Source of the DNA: Neolewinella maritima | GTDB lineage: Bacteria > Bacteroidota > Bacteroidia > Chitinophagales > Saprospiraceae | Length of the DNA: 64,000 nt | Direction of reading: 5' to 3' | NCBI RefSeq assembly: GCF_923081025.1 | Contig: NZ_CAKLPZ010000001.1 | Location: 496,001 to 560,000, forward strand | Part shown: positions 7,712 through 16,421 of the stretch, piece after piece | How positions within the stretch are numbered: the first letter of the stretch is position 1 | Layout of the letters: every line of letters starts with the position of its first letter | Notes under the pieces: model-generated | What the model saw: the letters and a program-made list of their open reading frames with translations, nothing else | What the model was told of the DNA's origin: nothing | Database searches by the model: none | Made by a program: the position numbers and the translations under genes

Positions 7712-9115
7712 ATGGATTTTGACGTAACGATTATCGGTAGCGGCCCCGGCGGCTACGTAGCTGCCATCCGCGCCGCCCAGTTGGGCCTGAAGACCGCCAT
7801 CGTAGAGAAGTATAATAGCCTCGGGGGCACCTGCCTCAATGTAGGCTGTATCCCCTCCAAGGCGCTACTGGATGCGTCGGAGCACTACCACAATGCCCAC
7901 GAGAAATTCAAGGACTTTGGTATCGACCTGAAGGATCTGAAGGTCAATATGCCGCAGATGATCAAGCGCAAGGACGAGGTCGTCGAGCAGACCGTCAAGG
8001 GGGTCGAGTTCCTGATGAAAAAGAACAAGATCGAGGTCTTCTACGGCCACGGTAGCTTCACCGACGACCACACCCTGCACATCGCCATGAACGAGGGGGA
8101 GGACAAGGACATCACGAGCAAGCACTTCATCATCGCCACCGGCTCCAAGCCCATCGCGCCGGCCATGTTCAACTACGACAAAAAGCGGGTCATCACCAGC
8201 ACCGAGGCCCTCAATATCACGGAGGTGCCCAAGTCCATGGCCATCATCGGCGGCGGCGTCATCGGGCTTGAATTAGGCAGCGTCTTCGGTCGCCTGGGCA
8301 CGGAGGTCGACGTGATCGAATTTCAGGACCGCATCCTGCCCACCATGGACAAGGACTGTAGCAAGGAGCTCATGCGCGCCCTAAAGAAGACCGGCCTCAA
8401 CTTCTACTTCAAGCACAAGGTCACGGACGTACAGGGCGCGGACACCGGTGCAACGGTCACCTTCGAAAAGCAGAGCGACGGCGAAGTCACCACCAAGGAA
8501 TACGACTACTGCCTGATTGCTATCGGCCGCCGGGCCTACACCGACCAGCTCGGCCTAGATAAGGCCGGCGTAAAGGCCGATGACAAGGGCCGCGTAGAGG
8601 TCGATAACCACCTAAGCACCAACGTACCCCACATCTTTGCCATTGGCGACGTGGTGCGCGGCGCCATGCTGGCCCACAAGGCCGAGGAAGAAGGCATCTA
8701 CGTGGTCGAGAAGATCGCCGGACAGGAGCCCCACATCGACTACAACCTCATCCCCGGGGTCGTCTACACCTGGCCCGAGGTAGCCGCCGTCGGGCAGACC
8801 GAAGAGGAACTCAAAGCCGCCGGCGTGAACTACAAGTCCGGTAAGTTTCCCTTCAAGGCCCTGGGCCGCGCTCGGGCCAGCACCGATACCGAAGGGATGG
8901 TCAAGGTGCTCACCGATGCGGCCACCGACGAGATCCTGGGCGTCCACATGGTCGGTGCCCGCGCCGCCGATATGATCTCCGAAGCCGTAGCGCTGATGGA
9001 GTTCCGCGCCAGTGCGGAGGATGCCGCGCGCATGAGCCACGCACACCCTACTTACACCGAGGCCTTCCGCGAGGCGGCCCTGGCGGCTACGGGGGATCGT
9101 GCGCTGCACGTGTAA
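7712..9115 (+). CDS. lpdA: Dihydrolipoyl dehydrogenase (E3)
   Basis: 467 residues, full length. FAD-dependent E3 subunit of 2-oxo acid dehydrogenase and glycine cleavage complexes; reoxidises dihydrolipoamide with NAD+. The FAD-binding GSGPGG lies at residues 9-14; the redox-active disulfide is C41-C46 in GGTCLNVGCIPSK; the NAD-binding GGGVIGLELG is in the middle; the C-terminal active-site His-Glu pair is in HAHPTYTEAFREA. No E1 or E2 gene is adjacent, so it may serve several complexes. A long convergent terminator structure follows. Confidence 0.97.
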   Translation: MDFDVTIIGSGPGGYVAAIRAAQLGLKTAIVEKYNSLGGTCLNVGCIPSKALLDASEHYHNAHEKFKDFGIDLKDLKVNMPQMIKRKDEVVEQTVKGVEFLMKKNKIEVFYGHGSFTDDHTLHIAMNEGEDKDITSKHFIIATGSKPIAPAMFNYDKKRVITSTEALNITEVPKSMAIIGGGVIGLELGSVFGRLGTEVDVIEFQDRILPTMDKDCSKELMRALKKTGLNFYFKHKVTDVQGADTGATVTFEKQSDGEVTTKEYDYCLIAIGRRAYTDQLGLDKAGVKADDKGRVEVDNHLSTNVPHIFAIGDVVRGAMLAHKAEEEGIYVVEKIAGQEPHIDYNLIPGVVYTWPEVAAVGQTEEELKAAGVNYKSGKFPFKALGRARASTDTEGMVKVLTDAATDEILGVHMVGARAADMISEAVALMEFRASAEDAARMSHAHPTYTEAFREAALAATGDRALHV

Positions 9116-9123
9116 AGACAAAG

Positions 9124-9219
9124 GTCGAGTGGCCTCTGGTCCGAGTGTTTGCTACCCCTTTCTAAGTGGCAAAGCCACTTCTTGAGGACGTCGGAGTCTC
9201 GGACCGGAGGCCACTCGAC
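9124..9219. terminator. Nested bidirectional terminator between lpdA and the M48 gene
   Basis: A 22-nt inverted repeat (9124-9145 with 9198-9219, one mismatch) encloses a second small hairpin AAGTGGC-AAA-GCCACTT (9164-9180). It sits between convergent genes, is only 8 nt from each stop, and lacks long U runs, so it may block antisense read-through rather than act as a simple intrinsic terminator. Confidence 0.7.
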
Positions 9220-9227
9220 CGTTTATA

Positions 9228-10793
9228 CTATTGGTAGAGCCACCAGCTTGTGACCCGTCCGTCCCGAAGGCTGAAGACCAGTTGACTCTTGGGGTAGACC
9301 AGCAGCTCACCGCCTACCGTAGCGAGGGTGTAGCCCGGTGGTCCGTACTCCCGGAGTACGTCGACGCGGGTATCGTCGCGACCAATCTCCATGGCGGTAC
9401 GACCGGTATAGCCTGGCTCGGCCCGGCAGATGAGCAGTTGTCCCTGTCCCGTCGCATCCGTATGCCGCAGGATGGTGACGTAGGGGGCAAAGTCGCCGAA
9501 GTTGGTGACCGTCATGCGCTGACCCCCACTGGCGACGACCGTCTCCGGCAGGTCTGGGGGAAGCTCACCGGCAATATCAACGATCGATAGGCCGGCAAGC
9601 TGTTCGGTCATGGTGAAACTCTCCTCGGTTGGTGATCGGTCCACCGTGGCCTGACCGGCTGGCACGACTGCCGTAGTATCTCCGTTCAGTACGGTGAGGA
9701 TGCCGAGTACCGTTAGCGCGTCGGCTACCGTACGCTGCTCGCCCAGTCGGCGGGCCAGGCGGGCGGCTTCCCGGGCGTGGATGCCTGCTTCGAGGAGTTT
9801 ATCGTCGGCTACGGCCCGCACCTCCTCGTTCGGATCGTTCTCGAGCAGCGACTGACCGAGCAGCGCCTGCGCACTAGCTAGATTGACCAGAGCCGGGGCG
9901 TAATCGGCATCGAGCAGCATAGCCCGCTGAAAGTGACCGATGGCTTCCCGGAGGTAGAAGTCGCGCGTCTCGGTATCTACCGTAGTGCTCCGCGACTGGG
10001 TACGGAGCCGCGAGCGCAGATCGAGTAGGATGGGGTAGTCGTACCGGAGCGTACCCGGCTGAAACAGCGGCAGGGCGGCCATCAGGTACAGCACTCCCGT
10101 GTTGTTATATACCTCCCGGCTCTGGAAGTCTGTCAGCAGGAAGTCATAGTAGGCAGCGGCCTCGGCGTAGCGCTCGAGAGCGGTCAGGGCATTGCCCATA
10201 TCAAAGACCGATACCAACTCGTTCAGCCGCAGGAAGGTCTGCTCGGCCACGCGCTTGCGTTCGCTCAGGGTGGGGTAACCACTTAGCTCGGTCGGAAGAT
10301 CGTAGATGCGGTAGATGCTGTCCAGCACCCGGGGCATAACGTTGACGGTCGGAAAGCCCGCCAGGTGCGCCAGGAAGCCGCCCAGGTAGTCAGCCTCGGC
10401 CTCATTGTACAGCAGTAGGCTGCTACTGTACTGTTCTGCTTCACCGTCCGGACTACGCACCAGCGCCGCGGCTACCCCCCGGCGGGTATGTCCCTGATAG
10501 TAGTGGACCAGTTCGTGGGCGAGTATGCCGGCCAGCGCGGCCTCCGCATCCTGACCCAGGGAGGTACAGATGTCGTAGGCGGCCTCCTCGAGCAGCACGG
10601 TCGAGCCCTCACAGCGTGCCGCACTCCGCTTACGCTGTACGAACTCCAGGGTAGGAGGAGCCATCCGGCCATCCCCCCGTGCGGCGACGAGGCGGTCGAA
10701 TACGGCCTGGGCGACCGCCTGCTTGCTTGTGTCGGTCGCCCGCAGGGGGGCGGCCAAGCACAGCAGCAGGATCGGGTAGAGTAGGTGGTACAT
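9228..10793 (-). CDS. Exported M48-type zinc metallopeptidase with TPR-like region
   Basis: 521 residues with a signal peptide (1-19, LLYPILLLCLAAPLRA). The catalytic HELVH is at 93-97, and the downstream NEAEADYLG (130-138) gives the third zinc ligand as in M48 (BepA/HtpX-like) peptidases. Residues ~185-370 are helical TPR-like repeats (for example DADYAPALVNLASAQALLG). The last 130 residues form a beta-rich unknown domain. The layout recalls periplasmic BepA (M48 plus TPR), which handles outer-membrane assembly, but the C-terminal domain differs. It is the last gene of the minus-strand exported-protein run, 13 bp after the TPR gene. Confidence 0.82.
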   Translation of the reverse strand: MYHLLYPILLLCLAAPLRATDTSKQAVAQAVFDRLVAARGDGRMAPPTLEFVQRKRSAARCEGSTVLLEEAAYDICTSLGQDAEAALAGILAHELVHYYQGHTRRGVAAALVRSPDGEAEQYSSSLLLYNEAEADYLGGFLAHLAGFPTVNVMPRVLDSIYRIYDLPTELSGYPTLSERKRVAEQTFLRLNELVSVFDMGNALTALERYAEAAAYYDFLLTDFQSREVYNNTGVLYLMAALPLFQPGTLRYDYPILLDLRSRLRTQSRSTTVDTETRDFYLREAIGHFQRAMLLDADYAPALVNLASAQALLGQSLLENDPNEEVRAVADDKLLEAGIHAREAARLARRLGEQRTVADALTVLGILTVLNGDTTAVVPAGQATVDRSPTEESFTMTEQLAGLSIVDIAGELPPDLPETVVASGGQRMTVTNFGDFAPYVTILRHTDATGQGQLLICRAEPGYTGRTAMEIGRDDTRVDVLREYGPPGYTLATVGGELLVYPKSQLVFSLRDGRVTSWWLYQ

Positions 10794-10806
10794 GGTGGAG
10801 GGGCGG

Positions 10807-11622
10807 TTAAAAGCCGAAATCTTCGGCTAGCTCCTGGTAGCGGTCGGTGTCGCGTACCGCGTCCAGGTCGCTATCGTCGGCCAGATCTACGTCGTACTCC
10901 AGCAGGTCCATGGCCAGGGCGTACTCCAGGTAGTCCAGGGCCGTCTCCGTATCGTCGGTGAGTGCCAGGCAGCTGGCGACCATGTAGGCGGTGTAGGCCT
11001 CTTCGGGCATGTATTCCAGCGCGTGGTGGAAGTGCTCAGCGGCCGTTTTATGGTAGCCCAGCTCGTAGTAGGCGTAGGCCAGCTCCTCGTGCATGGCGTA
11101 GGAGTCTTCATCGACGGGGTCGGTAGTGAAGAAGTGCTCGGTCAGGGCTTCAGCCGTGTTCCAGGCCTGGTCGGCCAGTTCAGTATTGCCCGCGTCCTTG
11201 GCTTGCTGGGCGAGTAGCTCGTAGAGTGTGAACAGGCCCAGGACGGCTTCGTAGTCAGCCGCATCGATCCGCTCACCGGCCAGATCCAGGTACATAGCGG
11301 CCGCGTCGGTATCGCCCTGTTCGAGGTAGTAGTATCCCAGTCCCTCGGCATCTTCGAAGTTGAGCTCGTCGGGCTCGGTGGGGGTGGAGGACTCCATTTT
11401 CTCGGCGGCTTTTTCCTTAGCTTCCTGTAGGCGCTCGTTAGCCTCGGCGTTCTGCTTGGCCTTTTTGCCAAAGCCCATGGATTTATCGCTTGTGCCGTCA
11501 CTCGAGGAGCCCGATCCGGTGAAGGTGCCCGCGTCTGAGTCGCCGTCACCGAAGTCCGGCATGCCGCCCTGGGCGAATAGGATACCCGTAGAGAAAAGGA
11601 GAAGGAGTAAGATGTATTTCAT
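10807..11622 (-). CDS. Exported TPR protein
   Basis: 271 residues from ATG 11622, chosen because it starts the signal peptide MKYILLLLLFSTGILFAQ. After a Gly/Asp/Ser-rich linker (~20-60) and a charged coiled segment rich in Glu/Lys (~60-80) there are four to five TPR units, e.g. GLGYYYLEQGDTDAAAMYLDLA and YAYYELGYHKTAAEHFHHAL. It is strongly acidic (many Asp/Glu), so probably a scaffold in the periplasm. It lies 33 bp after the second caspase gene and 13 bp before the metallopeptidase gene. Partners are unknown; neighbourhood suggests binding to one of the proteases. Confidence 0.7.
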   Translation of the reverse strand: MKYILLLLLFSTGILFAQGGMPDFGDGDSDAGTFTGSGSSSDGTSDKSMGFGKKAKQNAEANERLQEAKEKAAEKMESSTPTEPDELNFEDAEGLGYYYLEQGDTDAAAMYLDLAGERIDAADYEAVLGLFTLYELLAQQAKDAGNTELADQAWNTAEALTEHFFTTDPVDEDSYAMHEELAYAYYELGYHKTAAEHFHHALEYMPEEAYTAYMVASCLALTDDTETALDYLEYALAMDLLEYDVDLADDSDLDAVRDTDRYQELAEDFGF

Positions 11623-11655
11623 GGTAGTATATGTGTGTATGTACAAATGAAGGCC

Positions 11656-12867
11656 CTACTGGCCCATAGTGCTCAAAAAGTCTTCGATGGATTGCTGGAT
11701 CTCGTCTGATAGGGAGGGATAGAGGTCTTCGAGGTTCAGCAGTTCCTCCTCGAACCACTCCTCGTCGTCGATCAGGTCGACCAGGGCGTAGTTCAGGTAG
11801 TCTTCATCGGGTTCGTAGGGGTAGTGGGCGGCGAGCAGGTCGCCGTAAAAAGCCTGGACGTAAGGGAGCTGGTCCAGGAAGGTATCCTCGTCCGAGCTAT
11901 TCTCCCAGAGCTCACTGATGAGCAGATAGGGGAGTAGCTCCAGGGCCTCTTCCTGTTCCAGGGCTTCTTCCCATTCTTCGCTGTAATCGTCCTCCTCGAT
12001 GGTGAGCAGCCGCTGGTCGTCGCCGGCGTAGGTCTGCTCGGTATCGGAGTAGCGGGGCACGTCGTCGACGCAGATCAGGAATTGTGCTTCCTGCGGCTTC
12101 TTCCACTTAGTCTGCACGGTCTTGTCGGTATGCCGCAGGATGCTGGCCCAGGAGACCGGCCGCTCGGCCCGCAGCCCCCGCACTACGGTATTGACCAGCG
12201 CATCCACGTAGTACGAGCCGATCCGGTCGTTGAGGTAGGCCAGCTGTCCGGGTTTGGCCGAGGAGGCCATGATGTGCCCCCTGTAGTCGGTAAAGAGGCC
12301 GAGGCTGTACTGCTGCTGTTCGTTCTCCCGGTTCAGCTCGTCCAGGAAGTCGTCCGCGTGCCGCTCGATCTGGGCGCTGGGTTCGGTTTCCTGCTCGGCG
12401 TTGCAGCTGCTGCCGATGGCCAGTGACATCCGAGCTCCGGAGGTCCGCAGCTGCTGGTGAATATCGTCCAGGGAGTAGCCGCAGTTGAGGTGGTCCGCCT
12501 CCCCGTCGGTTTCCGGGCAGTAGTACAGCAGGGGCCACCGCCGGGCCTCGGGGTCCTCCAGGCCGTGACCGGAGTACAGGAACACGACGGCGTCATCCGC
12601 TTCGATGGGCAGTTGCTCCAGCAGCTCGTATACGGCTCCCGCACTGAAATCAGGCGTGTAGGTACGCACCGCCATGGCCACCCCCTGCTCCTGAAACGAT
12701 TGTTGCACGAAGGCAAAGAGCTTGTCCACGTTCTCCCGATCCTTGCGGCACCCCTCGGCGATCTCCCCCTCGTGGGGGTGGATGGTGGAGATGACGTGCA
12801 GCGTCGACTGGGCAGCGAGCGGACCGATCAGTAGGCCGCAAAACAGGAGGAGTAGTGAGTTCATCAT
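11656..12867 (-). CDS. Exported caspase-family (C14) peptidase with acidic C-terminal tail
   Basis: 403 residues from ATG 12867 (MMNSLLLLFCGLLIGPLAAQ), a signal peptide; the longer frame runs into the upstream gene. The p20-like domain has the catalytic His in FLYSGHG (H101) and the Cys in IGSSCNAE (C155), the His-Cys dyad of caspase/metacaspase peptidases. From about residue 290 the protein is very acidic (EEDDYSEEWEEALEQEEALE and later DEDTF, DDEEWFEEELL), without a recognised domain; it may be a pro-region or a calcium/cation binding tail. It is 49 bp downstream of another caspase gene. Substrate is unknown. Confidence 0.8.
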   Translation of the reverse strand: MMNSLLLLFCGLLIGPLAAQSTLHVISTIHPHEGEIAEGCRKDRENVDKLFAFVQQSFQEQGVAMAVRTYTPDFSAGAVYELLEQLPIEADDAVVFLYSGHGLEDPEARRWPLLYYCPETDGEADHLNCGYSLDDIHQQLRTSGARMSLAIGSSCNAEQETEPSAQIERHADDFLDELNRENEQQQYSLGLFTDYRGHIMASSAKPGQLAYLNDRIGSYYVDALVNTVVRGLRAERPVSWASILRHTDKTVQTKWKKPQEAQFLICVDDVPRYSDTEQTYAGDDQRLLTIEEDDYSEEWEEALEQEEALELLPYLLISELWENSSDEDTFLDQLPYVQAFYGDLLAAHYPYEPDEDYLNYALVDLIDDEEWFEEELLNLEDLYPSLSDEIQQSIEDFLSTMGQ

Positions 12868-12894
12868 CGGGTAGGCATAGGGTGAGAAAATTCG

Positions 12895-12912
12895 GGCGGG
12901 CGTCGCGGGTGC
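12895..12912 (-). repeat. GCACC motif copy
   Basis: Minus strand GCACCCGCGACGCCCGCC, one base longer than the consensus. It overlaps the short gap between the two caspase genes and points at the second, 45 nt away. Confidence 0.45.
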
Positions 12913-12916
12913 TGGG

Positions 12917-15328
12917 TTAATCCGGGGCCGGTACCTGACCGCAGTACTTTTCCGTGAGTTTGCGGAAGCCTTCGGTAGCGCGTAGTTGCGCAAAGTCCAC
13001 GTCGCTGGCGTACCGCTCACAGTAAGTTGTTAGCATCGGCCCATCCGAACTGACCCGTAGGGTATCCCTGACCGCCGCCAGGGCCTTTTTTTGTTGTCCG
13101 GTAGCAGCCAGGAACGCACTGAGGTTAAAGCGGGCGGTGTAGGAATCTTTGTCGCTGATGGCCAGCCGCAGGGCGGCTTCGGCCTGGGAGTAGTGGCCGG
13201 ACCAGTAGAAGGAAAAGCCCAGCCGGGTGGCCAGGTCGGTAGCTACGGAGTCGGGCAGACTAGCTGTACGTAGCCGACGTAGCCACTCTGTAGCAGTAGT
13301 ATCCAGCAAGGCCAAGTGCAGGTAGCCGTGCGGTTGATCGGGGCGAGTGGTGATAAGCTCCGTATAGTATATAGTGGCCCGCTGCGCTTCATCAGCTGCC
13401 ACAAGGGCTTCGCGCAGGCGGGCGTAGGCGCGTGGGTCGGCGGGGTCGAGCGCTATGGCCTGGCGTAGTTGATCCTCTGCGGCTTCGATATCTCCCCGCA
13501 GCGCGTGGATCCGGCCGCTTTCGTAGTGGTTCTTAGCTAGCTGAGTGGGTGCGTCGCGATCGTCCTGGATCACGGCGGCGAATAGCGCTAGGGCGGTGTC
13601 GAGCCGGCTGCTATCCTGACCGAGCAGGTAAGCCAGGTTGTAGCGGATGTAGGTGTCATCCGGATGCAGGGCAAGCGCCTGCCGCAGGAGCAGTTCCGCA
13701 CTGTCGCGACGTCCGCTCACCAGCAGCAGATTGCCGAAGTTCATGTACGCGCTCGCCAGGTCGGGCTTCAGGGTGGTGGCCCGATCGAAGTACTGCGCCG
13801 CCTGCTGGAAGTTGGTCTTCGGATTGAGCTGCTTGAGCAGGATGCCGAGGTTGCTGTAGGGGAGGGCCCAGGTGGGCGCCAGTTGGGTGGCCCGGTAGAA
13901 ACTTCCGTAAGCGTCCCTCATTCCGCCCAGCCGAAGGTGTAGTAGGCCGAGCTCATTATGGTGGTAGGCCGCCTCGGGCTCCAGGTCCGTGGCCTCGGTG
14001 AGGTAGGTGAGTGCCCGCCGGTAGCTGGTATCTACGCCGCCCAGCCGGTCGGTCTCCAGTCGCAGGATGAGCCCCTGAAAGTAGGCCTCCTTGGCCCGAA
14101 TGCCCGGGATGCGGGGATCGTCCGGACCCAGAATACCGGCAGCCGCGGCCAGGTAGCGGGGGAATATGCGGTACTTGTCGTCGATGCGTTCGCGGGCGGC
14201 GAGCTCCTGGGGGTCGGAGTCGAGGTAGGCCACCAGAGCTTGCTGTACGGAGTCGAGCAGGGGTACGGTCATCCGGTCGTCGAGCAGACCGCGCAGGGCT
14301 AGCAGGGCGGGTTCGCTACGGAGCCGGCGGTAGTACGTCAGGGCGGATCGCTCTCCGGGCTCCAGCAGCGCACCGGCGTCTACCGCCCGCCGGAACCGGA
14401 CGTAATCGCGCTGGGCTTCGGGAGGAGCGAGGGCCAGCACGGCCTCCTCCAGACGCTGCTCCAGGGCTACGGTACGCGCTTCGATGTACTGCTGCTGGTC
14501 ACCGGCTGGGAGGTGGAGCAGGACCAGGTCCTTGCGGCCACCGGACAGCTCGGGGTGCTGCTCGCGGTCGGTATCGGCGCTGACGCGCTCCTGCACGAAG
14601 CGTTCCAGTTCGTACAGGTCGATCTGTCGGTCGCGGTCCTCATCGGCCGCGCCCTGCATGCCGCTGACGAGGTAGTAGGAAAAGGCCCCGCGCCCGCCGC
14701 CCCACTGCGGCCCCTCCCGGGAAAGCTCGTAGGGCTGGCAGGAGAGGATGCGGACCTCGTCCTGCTGCCGCTGCATGAGCAGGGTGGTCGTGAGTTCCTT
14801 ACCGGCTACGGCATTGCCGGCCAGGGTGCCGGCGTGGCAGGCGTCAGTCACCAGCACGGGCAGCGCGCCCCGGGCCGAGAGGGCCGCCAGGTGGGCGTTC
14901 AGGTAGTCGACGCTCAGCGCCAGCAGATCGTAGTTGTTGCGGGGCGTATCGTGGGCCAGCAGGTAGCCGCTCTGACTGGCCTGGCTAGCCTCCACGTCTC
15001 CGTGGGTAGCAACGTAGAGGTAGGTGGGCTCGTCGGCTGCCGCGACGGTGAGCTGCCAGGCCAGGGCCGACTGGATCGCCGCCAGCGTGGCACTGCTATC
15101 GGTGAGCAGACGTACCCGGTCGGCGGGCACCTGGCCTTCGGTCGGGTCTTGCAGGTAGTCGGCGAAGGCCCGCGCATCGTCGTCCGCGTAGGCCAGGTCC
15201 GTGATGTGGGGGTCTTGAAAGTCGGCGATGCCGATCACTACGGCGCTGGGTTGCGACCGGAGCGGTAGCGTCAGGCAGGCGAGTGCGAAGACCCAGCAGA
15301 GCAGGCGTATGGGGGCAAGTGCGGTCAT
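12917..15328 (-). CDS. Exported caspase-family peptidase with long TPR region
   Basis: 803 residues from ATG 15328 (a GTG one codon earlier is possible). Signal peptide 1-26. The C14 domain (about 28-275) begins SAVVIGIADFQD, has catalytic His in VATHGD (H109) and Cys in VTDACHAG (C164), and GAFSYYLVSGMQG, the usual caspase p10-like segment. EDRDRQIDLYELERFV (about 240) resembles the EF-like DxDxDG calcium motif often found in bacterial caspases. Residues ~400-780 hold around eight TPRs (for example AYYHNELGLLHLRLGGMRDAYGSF). This is the common bacterial caspase-TPR form, but here it is exported to the periplasm. Neighbours FecR-like and CHASE2 genes lie directly upstream. Confidence 0.85.
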   Translation of the reverse strand: MTALAPIRLLCWVFALACLTLPLRSQPSAVVIGIADFQDPHITDLAYADDDARAFADYLQDPTEGQVPADRVRLLTDSSATLAAIQSALAWQLTVAAADEPTYLYVATHGDVEASQASQSGYLLAHDTPRNNYDLLALSVDYLNAHLAALSARGALPVLVTDACHAGTLAGNAVAGKELTTTLLMQRQQDEVRILSCQPYELSREGPQWGGGRGAFSYYLVSGMQGAADEDRDRQIDLYELERFVQERVSADTDREQHPELSGGRKDLVLLHLPAGDQQQYIEARTVALEQRLEEAVLALAPPEAQRDYVRFRRAVDAGALLEPGERSALTYYRRLRSEPALLALRGLLDDRMTVPLLDSVQQALVAYLDSDPQELAARERIDDKYRIFPRYLAAAAGILGPDDPRIPGIRAKEAYFQGLILRLETDRLGGVDTSYRRALTYLTEATDLEPEAAYHHNELGLLHLRLGGMRDAYGSFYRATQLAPTWALPYSNLGILLKQLNPKTNFQQAAQYFDRATTLKPDLASAYMNFGNLLLVSGRRDSAELLLRQALALHPDDTYIRYNLAYLLGQDSSRLDTALALFAAVIQDDRDAPTQLAKNHYESGRIHALRGDIEAAEDQLRQAIALDPADPRAYARLREALVAADEAQRATIYYTELITTRPDQPHGYLHLALLDTTATEWLRRLRTASLPDSVATDLATRLGFSFYWSGHYSQAEAALRLAISDKDSYTARFNLSAFLAATGQQKKALAAVRDTLRVSSDGPMLTTYCERYASDVDFAQLRATEGFRKLTEKYCGQVPAPD

Positions 15329-15428
15329 CACGGTGAGCTATCAAGTTACGACATATACACTGGCGCAGGAAAAAGAACTTTCCAAGCGGCCGGTATGGCT
15401 TTCCTACAAGATCTGTGCGGAATAAACT

Positions 15429-16421
15429 CTACTCCAGTCGCTGCATATGGAGCACTTGCTTGGCGAGTCCGCGCTGGTTCCAGCGGCTGAGAAAGGCGGC
15501 GTAGCTACGGATCAACAGCTCGTTGCCAGCGTCTTCGGCCAGTCCCCTGCGGTAGGCCCGGTCGGCGGCGTAGAGGTAGCCGTCCGCTTCGTAGGTCATG
15601 GCCTCCATCAGCATCCGCTGGGCCTCGCTTTGGGTAGCTTGGTACACTCCGTTGACCCGTAGGTGGGTAACCAGCTCATCCACCGAGCGATCGCGGTAGG
15701 TAAAGTAGATGCGCGACCCCACGACGGTAGGTGGCCGTACCCCCAGGCGCTTAGGCCCTCCCGTGCCGGCCGGTTGGTTGGGGAACACTTCCCAGTAGTA
15801 GGTCTGCCCGTCCTGCAGACTCAGGCCCGCCAGGTCGATCCGCAGGCTGGTATCCCGCGCCGTAGCGCCGAGCAGTACCGCCTCCGTGAGGCTATCCACG
15901 ATGCGCAGCCGGTAGGTGCCACCGGTGCTTCCGTCGCCCGGCCAGTTGAAGTGGGTCAGTTCCGGCCCCAGCGTGCCGCCGAAGGGGAGCAGACCCGCCA
16001 GACCGCCATCGCCGAAGCCCTGGATGTTGCCCTGTGCGTTGCCCTGATTTTCAAGGTAGGCCTTTTCGAGGTTGCCGCTACTGGCCGACTGCTGGAGTCC
16101 ACGCCGCACGAACTGGAGAAAGCGACTGATGAAACCATCGGACTCCGGCTCGGCGATGAAGAGCTCGTCGAGCACGTAGCTACCGGCACTGTCCAACCGT
16201 ACGAACTGGTTGCCGCGGGCTACTTCGAGTACGGCCGCCTCCTGCAGCGAAAGCGTGCCCGCGCCGGTCAGGTAGGTACCGGTATGCACGCGGACGGGTC
16301 GGCTACTGGCGGGACTGTCGTAGGCGATCGATCCATTGGCGTACATGACCAGGGGGACGTCCGCCTGCTGACCGCACAGCAGTAGGGGCAGTAGCAGGGA
16401 GAGGAGGGTCAGTTTATACAT
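15429..16421 (-). CDS. Exported FecR-like protein
   Basis: 330 residues with signal peptide MYKLTLLSLLLPLLLCGQQ. Residues ~25-90 look like the FecR beta domain (NGSIAYDSPASSRPVRVHTG, then GTLSLQEAAVLEV and GSYVLDEL). A second beta region near 165-215 (GGTYRLRIVDS ... GQTYYWEVFP) resembles an Fn3-like fold, and the C-terminus is helical (TYEADGYLYAADRAYRRGLA), like one TPR pair. FecR domains next to CHASE2 proteins are a known association in other phyla. It overlaps the CHASE2 gene by 8 bp, so the two are translationally linked. The assignment rests on pattern, not a clear motif. Confidence 0.6.
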   Translation of the reverse strand: MYKLTLLSLLLPLLLCGQQADVPLVMYANGSIAYDSPASSRPVRVHTGTYLTGAGTLSLQEAAVLEVARGNQFVRLDSAGSYVLDELFIAEPESDGFISRFLQFVRRGLQQSASSGNLEKAYLENQGNAQGNIQGFGDGGLAGLLPFGGTLGPELTHFNWPGDGSTGGTYRLRIVDSLTEAVLLGATARDTSLRIDLAGLSLQDGQTYYWEVFPNQPAGTGGPKRLGVRPPTVVGSRIYFTYRDRSVDELVTHLRVNGVYQATQSEAQRMLMEAMTYEADGYLYAADRAYRRGLAEDAGNELLIRSYAAFLSRWNQRGLAKQVLHMQRLE

